DNA of 64,000 bases from Pyrenula massariospora (Eukaryota > Ascomycota > Eurotiomycetes > Pyrenulales > Pyrenulaceae). The notes under the pieces are model-generated. The model saw only the letters and a list, made by a program, of their open reading frames with translations. It was not told the origin of the DNA and searched no databases. The DNA is taken from assembly GCA_021030905.1 (NCBI GenBank), contig JAGFMI010000018.1, forward strand, positions 124,001 to 188,000, in the 5' to 3' direction. How positions within the stretch are numbered: position 1 is the first letter of the stretch; every line of letters starts with the position of its first letter. A program made the translations under genes and the position numbers. Below, one piece after another: positions 1 to 11,557 of the stretch.

Positions 1-771
1 GTATAAGAAATTTCGATTTGCGATCCATTGGTAACGGTATCAAGGAGACGCAAGAAGGAGATTTCGTAGGGTGTCAAGCCAGGCTTTGTGGGCGAAGAAG
101 AGCGAATTTGGGAGATGTGGACAGTTTGACCTGTCAGCGTCGCGAGCACGAGCCTATGTGCGAGGGATTGATGGCCCGTGAAGCGCAAAGGTGGTGTTGA
201 GACGGCCATGGACTAGAAAGAACACGATGGGACTTTTCAGGCGTCTGACTGGCTCAAAATCCTGCAGCCACGATTTCGTCGAAGCTTCAAAATTGCCCGT
301 AGGCTTTCCGGTCTCTCTACGTCTCTGTCTGTATCTTGGGCTTTGAGCATTCCAAAAATCCCTCCGCACGCGAATTTCCAAAATTGACCCCGCATGGAGC
401 AGCCGACCCGTGTCTTCCCGAGCCGATCGAGGCGATCTCGAAGTCTCCAAGGAAAAAGGGACAAGGCTGGCATCCGATTTGTTGACGGCAAATATTCCAT
501 GCTCTCCTTTCCTCGGACGCCTTCGGGACTTTAGGCTTGATATTGCGTCATGTAAGATATCAAATATAGTCGTTTGGAGACTCACGTTCATCCTTCTTTC
601 TGATCAGACCTCGAGAGGAAGCTTGGATGATTTGGCGACGCTTGCTCTTGAGTGGCAAATTTGGAAATACTCATCGATGCACCTGATACTATCAGGAGAC
701 TCTGTTGCAGTGTAGCGGGCCAGTCGTAAAACCTTCTCTTGCATTTCTCGACTGATCCGTTAGCGATATAC
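1..771. other. Left-edge non-coding stretch
   Basis: I recognise no gene here. Several frames are open for 60-145 codons on both strands, but none gives a recognisable domain or a convincing splice pattern. The right end is the promoter and 5' leader of the 3-hydroxyanthranilate dioxygenase gene. Confidence 0.5.
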
Positions 772-1464
772 ATGGCTCTGCCTTTGAACCTTCCTAAGTG
801 GTATGGAGCATTGACGTCTTCCAACCCTTTCTGACCTGTGGAACGACTGACATGACGGGAAGGCTGGCAAGAAACTCACATCTCCTAAAGCCACCGGTGA
901 ATAATCATTGCGTATACCCACCATCATCCACGACCGCTGGCCTGACGGTGATGGTGGTTGGCGGCCCAAATGCTAGAACCGATTACCACATCAACAGGTA
1001 TCCTAATTGGACGCTATTCGCGATTGTTACAACTGACCAAAGACAGTACACCGGAATTTTTCTTCCAGCATCGCGGGTCCATGCTGCTGAAGACTATGGA
1101 CACCTCGACCCACCCTCACACGCCGCGAGATATTCCCATTCATGAGAACTCCATGTATCTTCTCCCGCCGAACACTCCGCATAACCCCGTTCGCTTTACC
1201 GATACCGTAGGTGTTGTGCTTGAGCAACCACGACCAAAGAACTCGGTCGACACCCTGCGCTGGTACTGCAAGAACTGCCGCAACATCGTCCATGAAGCCA
1301 GCTTTCATCTCCACGACCTAGGAACACAGATCAAGGAGGGTGTTCAAGCCTTTGAGAAGGACGAAAATGCTCGGAAATGCAAGCACTGTGGTACCATGGC
1401 AGCGGCTCGACCGGCGCCAGGAGAGATTGAGCAACCTCCTCGATTCCCAGCAGAGCTTGACTGA
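772..1464 (+). CDS. BNA1: 3-hydroxyanthranilate 3,4-dioxygenase
   Basis: Cytosolic non-heme iron dioxygenase that opens the ring of 3-hydroxyanthranilate in the kynurenine route to quinolinate and NAD. Three exons are read: 772-800, 863-997 and 1047-1464. The introns are 62 and 49 bp with GT/AG ends, and the spliced frame is continuous for 193 aa, close to the family length. The cupin core shows the active-site pattern: Arg48 and His52 in RTDYHIN, Glu58 in PEFF, His100 and Arg104 in NTPHNPVR, and Glu114. The C-terminal pairs WYCKNC (129/132) and CKHC (166/169) form the second, rubredoxin-like metal site seen in fungal and bacterial members. The first exon codes only ten residues ([10 protein letters not shown]), which matches the start of fungal homologues and decides the start codon. 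Confidence 0.95.
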
Positions 1465-3933
1465 AAGCAAATCTCGGCTGCGTCCCTTTGTCCAAAACAT
1501 TTGCGGCGTTGGAAGGTTGATCTTTGCTTGCATCAGCGGCCAGCATTGAAAGGCGTTCCGTTTTTATAATCCCAGTTTCACAGAACGAGCCTCTATGTGC
1601 ATAATGCATACTACTGGAATCCTTTACCTAATCTAAAGGCTACAAAGATCGAAGCAATTGTCCATTTTATCTTTTACGTGAACATTCCCTCTCTAGCATG
1701 CCGCACCAAGAAATGTACTCTAGAGGTTTAGAATGGCTCACGAATTGGCGAAAGCCTTGGCATCGCTGTTCCGATAATTTTGGCCACCTTCTGCGGAGAG
1801 TCCTACCCACGATCGTTCCGATGTCATTGCCCGTTCAAATTTCGACTTTTCAGCAGCAAAACAAACAAAGCTCCACAGGATTGGAGACTTCACGAGAGAT
1901 ATTATTTTATGGACATCCCTTTACGTACTAGTGCTGAATGTACAATGCATTTTGCTTTTAATTCAAGATGTGTTGGTAGCTTCTTGCTAACATACTATCT
2001 ATTCCCTATCAGGCTGTGGATTCCCATGGCTCGGTGCTCGGTCAACTCTTCCACATGTGCCCTTCTCCGAGCACATTCCTCCTCCATCTCTACCATCTAT
2101 TCAATATTTTCTGCTCCTTGTTTAAAGTTTATGCTCTATTATTTTACGATTCATATCCTTTCATTTTCATTATATTCACACCGTCTCAACATTCCTGCAG
2201 GTATTTCAACTCTCATACAGCGGGGCCGTCCTCTATACTTACTTGCGGCGTTTAGCATCATCATCATAACCAAGCATAGCTCCGGTCTCGATCTCAAAAC
2301 AAATCACAACCGATCTCCTCCACCGTCACCCACGAAATCTCCCCAAGATGTCCTTCACCCGCCAGTGGATGTCTCCCATCCTCCTCGAAAACGACGCTCT
2401 CCTCACCATCGGCTCTGTACGAGCAAGTATCGAGTCTCCCGACCAAGACACTGACTTTCAGGACCTCGTGTACAGCACCTGTGAGTCCGAGGCTATTCGA
2501 GTATACCTAGGTGAAGCGGAGTGGGAAATATATCAAGCTATGCAGAGACCTAAGGGTGAACAAAGTAAGAATGAAACGGACGCGAGGCGGGGATACAAAA
2601 ACGGCGCTATGAAGGGTCGAATGCACTCGATGCTTTCAAGGATTAAGATGGCTCGCTGCGAATGCACTTATTCACCATAGAGCTAACCTCAGCATTACCC
2701 ATTTGAATGCATGTCACTTGCCACTGAAACTTATTTCGCCAGAGCCGTACCTATACCGGAAGCACGAGCCCAACAAAGACAAAGGACTGGCAACCTGCGC
2801 TAGGACTCGTCATCGCACCTTCCCAATCTCGTACTAAATATGGGATTTTCAATCAATTCCTATCAACTGACACGAATTCTATTTCAACCTTACAGTATGC
2901 TACACTAGAAACCAGCATCGCAACCTCCCCACCTATAGACCTCTAGCATATGCAAAACATCAGAAAGCACCTCGCACTCAACCATATCAAACCTCAATCT
3001 CTAGCAGATCCGGCCTACTCTTCGGACCATACTCAACAACCTCCAAACGTCAAATACTCGCTTCCTCTCCTCACCTCACCAGCCCACCAACCCCTGTCCA
3101 CCAAATCATCAAATTATAACCCCGTGTACGATATGACGGCGGTGAACGAAGGCAAGCAGCAGCACGCATCCACTGCCATAGCGTAGGAGCGTGCACTACG
3201 CTTGCCGGATACCGGGCGTGTGCGGGCGAGTGTCATGCATACATACACACACATTCATACGACGGCGACGGATTCTCTTTTCTGCGCTGATCATGGAAGT
3301 AGCTTGCGGTATTCAGTGCTTTAGCGCTTGGGCAAGTGTTTTACCCATTTGAAAGGACGGAGCTTAGGTTCTGAGAAGACACGACTGCTTACTTGGGTCG
3401 GTGGGTAAGCAGTGGAGGGACGAGAGCATGTTGTAGCACGTTAAGCCATAGTGTCTGCGTCGTGCGGTTGCTTTTTCGAAACGTGGGACTGAAGAGGAAA
3501 GAGAGGGGAGTATACCGATTTCGATGGATGGATGGATGTAGATGCTCTGGGCTTCTGGATCAAGAACTTGTCGTGCCGGAGTTGGATGGGATCCCTCGCG
3601 GCGAGCAGCTGCACGCTGTGCCACAGCGTCGGCGTTGCGCTCTTGCTGACTAGGTATCTGTGGTGTGGTTGATGGTAGGCATTGTTGAGCTGGTGCATGG
3701 GGCTTGGATTTGATGAGACATGTTGGTCATGTCAATGTGACTTGATTTTTTGAGGATATAAATGATGACAGTGAGCAGTAAGCTGCAGCACCTAAAGCCA
3801 TAAGAGTTTAGGAGCGCACTTGCTAATATCTAGCATTATATAATATATAAACCATCCTCTTCTCTATTAGACTCATCTCGCTCCTGCGCTTCCACCGTCC
3901 CTCAAACCACCCAACACCCCACCCAACCTTCCT
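1465..3933. other. 2.5-kb stretch without a firm gene
   Basis: Apart from the weak candidate at 2348, I see no supported gene. The left part is AT-rich and polypyrimidine-rich with no conserved reading frame. Around 3520-3545 there is a short run of GATG/ATGG units, and around 3238-3256 a short CA-rich run. The right end is the 3' flank of the Ser/Pro-rich gene on the minus strand. Confidence 0.5.
2348..2680 (+). CDS. Candidate small gene, unknown product
   Basis: An ATG at 2348 follows a long pyrimidine-rich leader and opens 110 codons. The first 23 codons look protein-like (MSFTRQWMSPILLEN...). They are followed by a possible 45-bp intron (2417-2461, GTACGA ... CTGAC ... TTTCAG). A second GTGAGT donor follows at 2481 after a 19-nt exon. 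The true structure may therefore differ from the unspliced frame, and I could not place the last acceptor with confidence. I recognise no domain. It could equally be leader sequence of an unannotated transcript. Confidence 0.25.
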   Translation: MSFTRQWMSPILLENDALLTIGSVRASIESPDQDTDFQDLVYSTCESEAIRVYLGEAEWEIYQAMQRPKGEQSKNETDARRGYKNGAMKGRMHSMLSRIKMARCECTYSP

Positions 3934-5769
3934 CTACGCATGCCCCTCCCCACTTAAAACCCCCAAATCCACCCCCCACCCCTCCACAACCTCTCCTCCC
4001 TCTCCAAACGCCTTCCCTCCATCCTCACCATCATTCATGACCATCCCCTCCCCCCTCCTCAACGGCCCCACAATCCGGATCGTCCTCTTCAACCCCTCCT
4101 TCCGCCTTGCCTCCTTCTCCTCCGCCTTCTTCGCCCCCACATGCAACGCGCTGCTTACTACCTTGCTCGACGTCGAGATCGCCTGGCTCACCAGCTCCGA
4201 GCTCTTCGGGCGCGATTTCTTCCGCTTGTGCTGCTTTGAATTTGGGTCTGCTGTTTCGTCGTCGGCGGTGGGGCTGTCGAGGAGGTCGTGCGCCGGGATG
4301 TCGCTGTACTCGATTGATTTGAAGCGTTGGTGTTTTGCGGTCTTTGTCTTCCATGGGACGCTGGGGGTGTATTTGCCCAAGGGGCTCCAGGGGGGTAGGT
4401 CGTTTGCCGGAGTCGTTGGGGATTGGTGGTGGTTGGGTGTGGAAGAGAGGCGACGGACCGTATCGTAAACATCGTGGCTGGCACGGCGGAGGGATGAGGT
4501 AACGAGGCTGCTTGGGGGTGGGGCAGAGGGGTATTTGGCGGAGACGTGGGAGATGACGTCCTGGGGGTTGTAGTCTGGGCCGGTCGTGGCGGAGCGGGGT
4601 GGTTTGCTAGGTTTGGATTTGGAGTTGCGAGTTTGAGACTTGCGTTTAGATTTTGAGCTAGATCTTGAGGGTTCGGAGTTCTTCTTGAGTTTGGACTTGG
4701 ATTTTGGGCGGGTGTGCTGGTGTACATAGTCGCGGACGGAGTCAACGAGGCCGTGGGGTTGCGTGTTGGATGACGAGGACGAATTGCTGGAGAAGGCGCT
4801 GCTTGGGCGAGAGGTTGGTGGTGGGCGGCGAGGTGGGATTGACGGGTCGATTTTTGGGTAGAGCGAAGGAGTTGAAGGTGTACTAGGGACGATGGGAGAA
4901 TGTGGAGAAGGGTTTCTTGATATGTCACGTGGAGTGGACGAGCAATGGGGAGACGGGTGTGAAGGCGGGTGAGATGGTATTCGTGCCTGAGATGGCGCGT
5001 TGCGGTGGGCGGGCTTCCGAGATGGATGATCTTGCCAGGTGACGGGGTTGAACGCTATAGCCGATGAATTTAGAGATGGTTGAGGAGGTGTTGGAGGCGG
5101 TGTTTTGTCGAAATCACTCCATTTAGTGACTGGGCGAGGGGAGGGCACAGACGCCTGATAAGCGCTCTTCGCGGTCTTTGGCGTCTTCGATGCAAGGGGT
5201 GGGCTATAAGGGGTATACGGTTGATCGTAGTGATTAGGGGCATGCTTGTTAAAGTAATCATCTTGCGCCTTTAAAGTAGGGCCAGTATAAGCTGCTGATA
5301 CGCCTTGAGACTGCCTTAGATTAAGCGGACGTGGAACTATCTTTGAATCAGAAGTCTTTGTAAGTCTTGTGGTCGCGTTCCCGGAAGGTGTCAAGGACGT
5401 AGGATTGTAGTTGACTTCCTTGAACTCTGGTTGTGGTGTGGTAAAAGGAGACACGCTAGTACCGCGTGAGGAATGGCTATGGAGGGACAGATTTGTAGTA
5501 CTTGCTGCTAGCCGGTCCTCCTGGATTGACGGAGCCTGGTCAATGCTCTGGTAGGACCAAACTGATTGTTGAGATGTATTTGGGTGCAGACGATTTTTCA
5601 ACAGCCCAGAGATGGTCTCTCGATATGCGATAGGTTGATGTATGACGTTTGATGGTGGAGTCGACGAGCCTGCGCCGTAGAATGAGTCGACGTAACCGAA
5701 TTTATCTACCACATCATTATAGCCACTGTCGTTGCTGTAGTCACTGGACGCTCTTCGTCGCGATTGCAT
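3934..5769 (-). CDS. Ser/Pro-rich disordered protein, unknown function
   Basis: A single uninterrupted frame of 611 codons starting at an ATG (5767-5769). The protein is almost entirely low complexity: Ser, Pro, Thr and Lys/Arg rich, with many short SP/TP sites and a Lys/Ser block around residues 340-385 (KSKSKLKKNS, SKSKRKSQ). The only ordered-looking parts are around residues 390-430 (DYNPQDVISHVSAKYPS) and the C-terminal third, where a predicted helix rich in Ala, Lys and Glu (KKAEEKEARRKEGLKRT) precedes a Gly/Glu-rich tail. The composition suggests a phospho-regulated scaffold or cortical protein, but that is inference. Length and a clean long frame in a strongly biased composition support a real gene. 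The 3' end lies in a C-rich to G-rich strand-skew island. Confidence 0.75.
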   Translation of the reverse strand: MQSRRRASSDYSNDSGYNDVVDKFGYVDSFYGAGSSTPPSNVIHQPIAYRETISGLLKNRLHPNTSQQSVWSYQSIDQAPSIQEDRLAASTTNLSLHSHSSRGTSVSPFTTPQPEFKEVNYNPTSLTPSGNATTRLTKTSDSKIVPRPLNLRQSQGVSAAYTGPTLKAQDDYFNKHAPNHYDQPYTPYSPPLASKTPKTAKSAYQASVPSPRPVTKWSDFDKTPPPTPPQPSLNSSAIAFNPVTWQDHPSRKPAHRNAPSQARIPSHPPSHPSPHCSSTPRDISRNPSPHSPIVPSTPSTPSLYPKIDPSIPPRRPPPTSRPSSAFSSNSSSSSNTQPHGLVDSVRDYVHQHTRPKSKSKLKKNSEPSRSSSKSKRKSQTRNSKSKPSKPPRSATTGPDYNPQDVISHVSAKYPSAPPPSSLVTSSLRRASHDVYDTVRRLSSTPNHHQSPTTPANDLPPWSPLGKYTPSVPWKTKTAKHQRFKSIEYSDIPAHDLLDSPTADDETADPNSKQHKRKKSRPKSSELVSQAISTSSKVVSSALHVGAKKAEEKEARRKEGLKRTIRIVGPLRRGEGMVMNDGEDGGKAFGEGGEVVEGWGVDLGVLSGEGHA

Positions 5770-6514
5770 GGCAAAAGACGTATTAGGAGTGATTCAACAG
5801 AATTAGCTAGCTCGATAAGTCGTTTCAGCGTTGGTTAGGGCGGCTGTGCCTGCACTGAGTGGAGAAGAATGAGTGGAAGCGAATTCTGAAAGTCTTGACA
5901 GTTTAAGAAATTTTTAGAATGCCCCTTGACCCTTCTTGTTCCTAGGAAGGTGAGACGCCCGCAGGTTTGGAAGTGAAAACCTTCAACTAGAACAAGACAT
6001 CCATAGCTTTCGATACCAATGACGACCATGACCGCAGCTAAGCATGAAATCGTCCAGGACATGTTCATTGTGTAATTAAACAAGACATGTGTAAGGACTA
6101 AAGACAAAGAGTTGCGAAGCTGGGCCAAAAGTCTCCGCAACCGGATAAGAGTTTGGAAATACTGGGGAACGAAAAACCTGAACTGCCATATGTCTGAAGG
6201 TGTCTGTTCTATCCATCACGAGTCAATATAGTTAGTGCTCAGATAAATAGTGCATCAATAACTTAAAGCCATGGAGGGTGAAGCGACGGATGGCGCATTA
6301 TGTGTCGCGTTGAAAATTCTTTGTCTCTGACGCAATGAGGATGACAAAAAGAATCGCGAATATGACGCCTCTGACTTAGAAAGACAGGTAGACTATTTGC
6401 CTGCAAATGCCGGATACCTAGATGAAGAGCCTCGATTCAAGGTTCCTACGGCACATCCGGAAAAAGGGATGGGTCAAAGTGGGTGAGTGAATATACCCCC
6501 AATTTGAGGGCACA
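5770..6514. other. Intergenic: promoter of Ser/Pro gene, 3' flank of PCD1
   Basis: No supported gene. The right part is downstream of the Nudix gene; the left part is upstream of the Ser/Pro-rich gene. A 101-codon minus-strand frame (5835-6140) has no recognisable features. Confidence 0.5.
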
Positions 6515-7468
6515 TCATAGATTTGAAGCTTTCTGGATATGTTCTTTCGTCAACTCTTCGTTTGGTTGCCGGATCGGACTTAGTCGACCGATCTTCATCA
6601 AGCGAACGATTAAGTCTTCGTCTCCAAAATGGTTGTTATGCTCGAAATCTGGTTCTTGGCCATATGCAACCCTGGCAGCATCTACGAGAATCCTTGCAGT
6701 CATACCGAAAACGCGATATCGTTTCAGCGACTCCAGATGAGCAGCAGCGACGATCTGACCCTCGGTCCTCTTAGGCTTCGTGACAGTCTGGTTCGTGATC
6801 GGAACGTAAAAGTTGTGCATCCGCCAGTGGCTACGGTGGAAATTCGTCCATTGCCCTTCATACCAATCTCCAGGCTCGCCGGGCAACTTGTCTCGTCGGC
6901 CCTCATCGGTTAATTTGAGAAAATTGTGGAAAGAGGCAGTGAATACCGCAGCAACTTCTCTTGCATCCAGCCGGGGAATTAGTGTGTCGTCTGCATTTGC
7001 ATCTTCCCCGGTCTCATCATTGTGGGAGTGAAGAAGAGCCACACATGGTCTGACAGCCAATTCCGTGCGTGCTAGGTTGGTAGGCATCTGGCACAAATGC
7101 TCAACACGGAAAGGAGCGGGCAGCTTAGAGTCGTCTCGAGGTAGGCCAATTTCTTCTGCAGCCTCCCTCCTCGCTGTGTCGAACGGAGCCTCACCATCTT
7201 CAGCTTTTCCTCCAGGTAAAGCTGCTTGCCCGGAATAAGTCTTCAAAGTGCTGGCTCGCATGGTTAAGACTACCCTCAGATCCCCAGCTCTGTCGGCAAA
7301 CAGCAATATTAACACTGCAGCCCGCCTTGATATTGGTACAGTATTATAAGAAGTTGGAGGAGGGTTGAAAGCCCTTAATCGCGCGATTGCTTGCTGATGA
7401 TAGTCAGATAATTTCTACATTGTCTTAATCATATGACCCACCGCTGATGCAGTTGAAAGTCGAGCCAT
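6515..7468 (-). CDS. PCD1: Nudix hydrolase, PCD1-type coenzyme A diphosphatase
   Basis: Probable peroxisomal or mitochondrial Nudix enzyme that cleaves CoA and oxidised CoA to phosphopantetheine and 3',5'-ADP. Two exons: 7442-7468 (nine codons) and 6515-7393, joined over a 48-bp intron with CTGAC branch and CAG acceptor; 301 aa. The spliced N-terminus reads MARLSTASA|QAIARLRAFNPPP, matching the fungal family, and the lead-in SRRAAVLILLFAD is the usual first strand of the fold. The Nudix box spans residues 71-93 and fits the G-x5-E-x7-REUXEEXGU pattern (REAAEEIGL). The Arg-rich LTMRASTLKTYSGQAALPGGK lead-in matches the CoA-pyrophosphatase subgroup. The C-terminus (KASNL) is not a clear SKL-type peroxisomal signal, though it is a weak PTS1-like tripeptide candidate. 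Confidence 0.9.
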
Positions 7469-8588
7469 GTTCGAAAATTAAGCTATGCGGTAAGTGTTGT
7501 CTCCCCTCGTCAACTACCCACGTTATTGGCATCAAAACCCGCAGTTATCGCTTTCATACTCGTTACTTGGGCTTGCACTCGGGTTTCACCAGATTTCATA
7601 GGAGATTGGAGAGATCAGATCCGACAGATGTTTGACATGAGAAAGAAGTGAGTCTTGATCCATTCCAGAACCTCGGCTGCTCGGGGAAACCTCGGCCCAA
7701 TGTTTTCGCGATCGTCTCGTCTCTCAGCAAACACTTTGTAAAGTTGATAGGATGCTGGTTACAAGCACTGACGATGTCTAGTGCATGACTAGCCTTTAAC
7801 ATCCAGAGACTGCTCACCGTCTAACATGGGCGCTCAGGGTACCGGATTGAGATGCGAGGCGCAGGGGGTTGCACGTGGACCATGGCAACGTGCAGAATGC
7901 AAAAGCCACAATACTTGCGCTAGCGTGCCAAAGGTTGCTGAAGCAGGATTGCTCATCTCAGAGTATTGGATGAGCTACGCTCATTGTGAAGATAGGCGCA
8001 GAGACATGACTAGCTAGATAGCTAGATAGCTAGATACTAGCTTATCGATCCTACTTGTGGGTTATTGCTGTGATTTCGAAAGAGCATCGAGGATCTGTTT
8101 CCTACCCTGAATCCCCTGGACCGTTTCCGGCGGAGAGAACGCGGCCAGGATCGCGAATCGGCTTTAGCGCGATCACGAACCTTCTCCTGCACGAGCCAAC
8201 ATGCTGCTGTTATCCACCCATAAACATAGAACTTAATGTCTCTGCTAGGTGGCCTTTGATCCCCCTCTCGAATCATCCCTGCTTCATTCTTTCTTTAATC
8301 AAGTGGACCAGACACTCGCAGCCTTCTCTGTTAGCTTTTGACGATCTCTTTCAAGGCCCTTTTACAACTGATCCACAAGCGCCCTCTGTCCCACCACAAC
8401 AGCCCCCATTCCGTCACCGGATACCTTTTTCAAGCCGGCCGATTGCACTAAGTACTACGTCTTTCGGCGTCCCAGCCTGTCTCGAGACATGAAATCTGAA
8501 ATGGGTGGTCTTGAACGCGGATGAACCGCTAAACGTCTCTGGGATTTTACAACACCTCTGATCAAACCTTGACACTCTCAAAAACACT
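7469..8588. other. Divergent promoter region, PCD1 / CLIP-170-like gene
   Basis: No supported gene in 1.1 kb. It holds an octamer tandem repeat near 8010-8040 and a pyrimidine-rich stretch at about 8270-8430 that probably belongs to the leader of the CAP-Gly gene. The 145-codon plus-strand frame at 8055-8492 has no domain. Confidence 0.5.
8010..8040. repeat. GCTAGATA tandem repeat
   Basis: About three and a half copies of an 8-bp unit (AGCTAGAT) in a row. The unit contains the palindrome CTAG. It lies in the shared upstream region of two divergent genes. Confidence 0.8.
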
Positions 8589-10888
8589 ATGGATCCGCGA
8601 GTTGGGGACTCCGTTGACGTCCCTGGTGGGATGTGGGGGACCGTCAAATTCGTCGGTGTTGTACAAGGAAAAAAGGGAACCTTCTGTGGCGTGCAGTTGG
8701 CCCCTGAATTCGCTTCTAGAGGCAAGAACAGCGGAGATGTGGATGGGTATGGAGACATGACCATTTTAATTTTTTGTGAGATTGAATCAAGCTGACAATT
8801 TGCCGGGGCAGGAGATCATATTTCAAAACCACCAAGCCTGGCTCTGGCATATTCCTGCCTGTGGAAAAAGCGAGTCGTCGCGGCCCTGCTACGCCGCAAG
8901 CACCTTCGTTGACCACCTTTAACCTTGGTGGCAGAACTCCATCAACAACGAACAAGTTCAGCCAGTCGATAGGCAGGCCCAGCCAAACACCGAAGTTCGC
9001 TCAGTCCGTAGGACCGGGGGCAAGAGCCGCAAGTCCGACCTTTAAACCAACGCAAAGGAGACCTTCCTTACCCCGGCCAGGTTCGCCGTTACGTAAGCCC
9101 GCTCTCAATCCCAATCCAACCACGGTCAAGCCGTCTCCAGCGTTATCCAGGAGCAAGATAGGTGGCAATCCGCGGTATGCCTCAGGATCAACACCAAGTC
9201 CAAGAGTATCGAACTTACCCGCCAGCTTCCGAAGCCCAACGTCTAGCATCTCGTCAAGAAAGCCGTCACTAGGTCCAGAAGCATCCTTTGATGAAGAGGA
9301 GTCTACGCCTACCCCGACACCAATTGGCGTTGCGAGAACTATTGACCACGCCGTTCAAGATGAAGAAGTCAAACGGCTAAAGTCAAGTCTAGAAGAGAAG
9401 GACAGACAATTGAAACACCAAGCGTCGGCATTAGCTGATATGGAAGCATCTTTATCAGAGCTTCAATCTCTTCTCCCTGCGGACGGAAGATCCCCAAACC
9501 AAACCCGCCCGAGTACTGCACCGGAATCAAACGACGCTGCGCAGCTGCGCGCTCTCTTGCGAGAGAAAAATGACAAGATTTCCATGCTGACCGCCGAATT
9601 CGACACACATCGCGCCGACTTTCGCAGTACAATCGACACTTTGGAAATGGCCAGCACAGAAACGGAACGCGTCTACGAGAAGAGAGTCGACGAGCTACTG
9701 CAAGAAGTCAGAGAACTTCAAGACCGCGGCGAAGATGTCGCCAGCGTCGCTCAGCAGCTTAAGCAGCTAGAGGAACTCGTTCAAGAACTTGAGGAAGGTC
9801 TTGAAGACGCCCGGCGCGGCGAGGCTGAAGCAAGGGCTGAGGTTGAATTCCTCCGAGGGGAAGTCGAACGAGGTAAATCAGAGTTGAAGCGTGAAAAGGA
9901 GAAAGCCACTGCAGCCCTAAGAGAAGCGACCTCTACCAACGGAGCGCCTAACATCAACCGTAATAGCGGCCGAGATATCGAGCAACGCGATGATGAGATC
10001 CGTGGCCTGAAAGCTATTATACATGGTCTCAGCCGCGATTCGATGCTCAGTCCTCCCGGCGTCAATGGTCATCCCTCCTCCAACGGCAATGTGAAAGGTG
10101 ACAACGATGATGTAGCCAGTCTTTCGCAACATATTGAAATCCTAGAAAGTGCACTAGAGCGGAAATCTTACCGTGAAGAAGAGCTCGAGCGCGAGATCGA
10201 GAACCTACGTAGCGCCGCAGCCACCTTAAACGGACAACAGCTCGGCCAAGCCTATGACAAGCATAGAAGCTCTGGCACAGTCGGTAGCAATACCCACCGC
10301 CTCTCAGATCGCACGGTAATTCAAGAAAACTGGCGGGACCATGCCCGAAACAACTCCATTTCGACCAAACCCCTCGAAACAATGCACGAGGATACTCACT
10401 CGACCGTCACCGATGGAAGCCAACTCTGGTGCGAAATCTGCGAAGAGCACGGCCATGACGTGCTAAATTGCAGTGCGCTCTTCTCGCGCGAGAAATCTAA
10501 TTCCGACATGAAGGGGAGTGTGAATCAGACGACTCCACCACATCAACGAACCGGCCGAGACGTGGTGATCGAAGGGTTGAAAAATCTTTCTCCAAGGTCG
10601 CAAAACGTGCGTCCCAGCCATACACCTCCGCCGCCGCCTGCTACGAGCCCACCACCGCCGGCGCTCTCCCCATACACACCGTCTAACAACCAGCAAGCTG
10701 GCCTGAGCCAGGAACGGAGTCCAGCGATAACGCCGAAAGCGAACAACGCGAGCATGCCCAACCCTATGGAGGTAAACGGTATGGTCGCAGGGAAGTCAGG
10801 CACGATTGACGAAGAGGCGTGGTGTGCGCTCTGCGAGAGGGACGGGCACAGCAGCGTAGAGTGTCCATGGGACGGAGAGCCATTCTAG
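8589..10888 (+). CDS. CAP-Gly microtubule plus-end protein, CLIP-170 family
   Basis: Plus-end tracking protein that binds microtubule tips through CAP-Gly and EB1-type partners. Two exons, 8589-8746 and 8812-10888, with a 65-bp intron ending in GGGGCAG; 744 aa. The intron falls inside the CAP-Gly domain, and splicing restores the conserved GKNSGDVDGRSYF segment. Order of parts: CAP-Gly (about 1-70), a basic Ser/Pro-rich linker (about 75-215), a long coiled coil (about 220-370 and 440-495), then two C-terminal CCHC-like zinc knuckles, CEICEEHGHDVLNC near residue 592 and CALCERDGHSSVEC near 723. One CAP-Gly plus coiled coil plus zinc knuckles is the layout of fungal CLIP-170 homologues (Bik1, Tip1, ClipA), not of dynactin p150, which lacks the knuckles. 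Confidence 0.88.
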
Positions 10889-11557
10889 TGAGATGGCTCC
10901 AAGAGACTGGTATGACTAGCTCAAGCCGCATTATGGCTTATAAAGAAGATTAGGAACTTTCAGGCGTGCGACGGTGGCTTAGGGTTTGGGATTTTCTGTG
11001 TCTTCAGCGTGCTAATTTCTCTTCGTTGCTGTACTTGATGTACACTATCTATATCCCTTAATCTACTTTCATGCATGAGCGTCGGAGTGGCACGCAACGG
11101 AACGGATCGGGGTAGGGTCTGCATGGGTTGCTCAGTAATGACAAGGGCCTAGAGTCCTTCATAAGGCAAGATGATCGGGGTAAAGGAGCATAGTCTACTA
11201 CTAGACAAGGATCTAGAGAGAAATGATATTCAAGATTATCTCGCTCTATTCTTCAGAATTGATTAAATATGCGTATGGGCTTTCAGATCTTGATACTTCA
11301 GAATGAGATAGGTATGTGCGAGCCAGACGTGTCCCCCGAGCGCCGACGCATCGTCAAGTGGAAGACCAAGCCAACCCAATACAAGCGCTAGTCGAGAAAC
11401 AGTGACGAGGGAGGGGTATCATCGCAGACAACAGATTGAGCATGTGAGGAAAGGCCAGCCAACACCTCTACCTTAGGCAAAGCAGAAACAAAATGGCAGG
11501 AAAAGCCAGACAAGCAGCTTAAATAAGAACACCAAACCCATAGCTGATCCCACTGAA
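10889..11557. other. Convergent 3' flanks, no gene seen
   Basis: Downstream sequence of the CLIP-170-like gene (plus) and of GPC1 (minus). No open frame of note. Confidence 0.6.

Noticed and set aside
1780-2454. 224-codon plus-strand frame after BNA1
   Set aside because: Composition follows a pyrimidine-rich tract, no domain, and it is cut by better splice signals of the candidate at 2348.
4188-4928. 246-codon alternate minus-strand frame inside the Ser/Pro-rich gene
   Set aside because: It is a shifted reading of the same low-complexity DNA (Thr/Pro/Ser only) with no domain; the 611-codon frame covers it.
8055-8492. 145-codon plus-strand frame before the CAP-Gly gene
   Set aside because: Pyrimidine-rich leader composition, no domain; more likely promoter or 5' leader.
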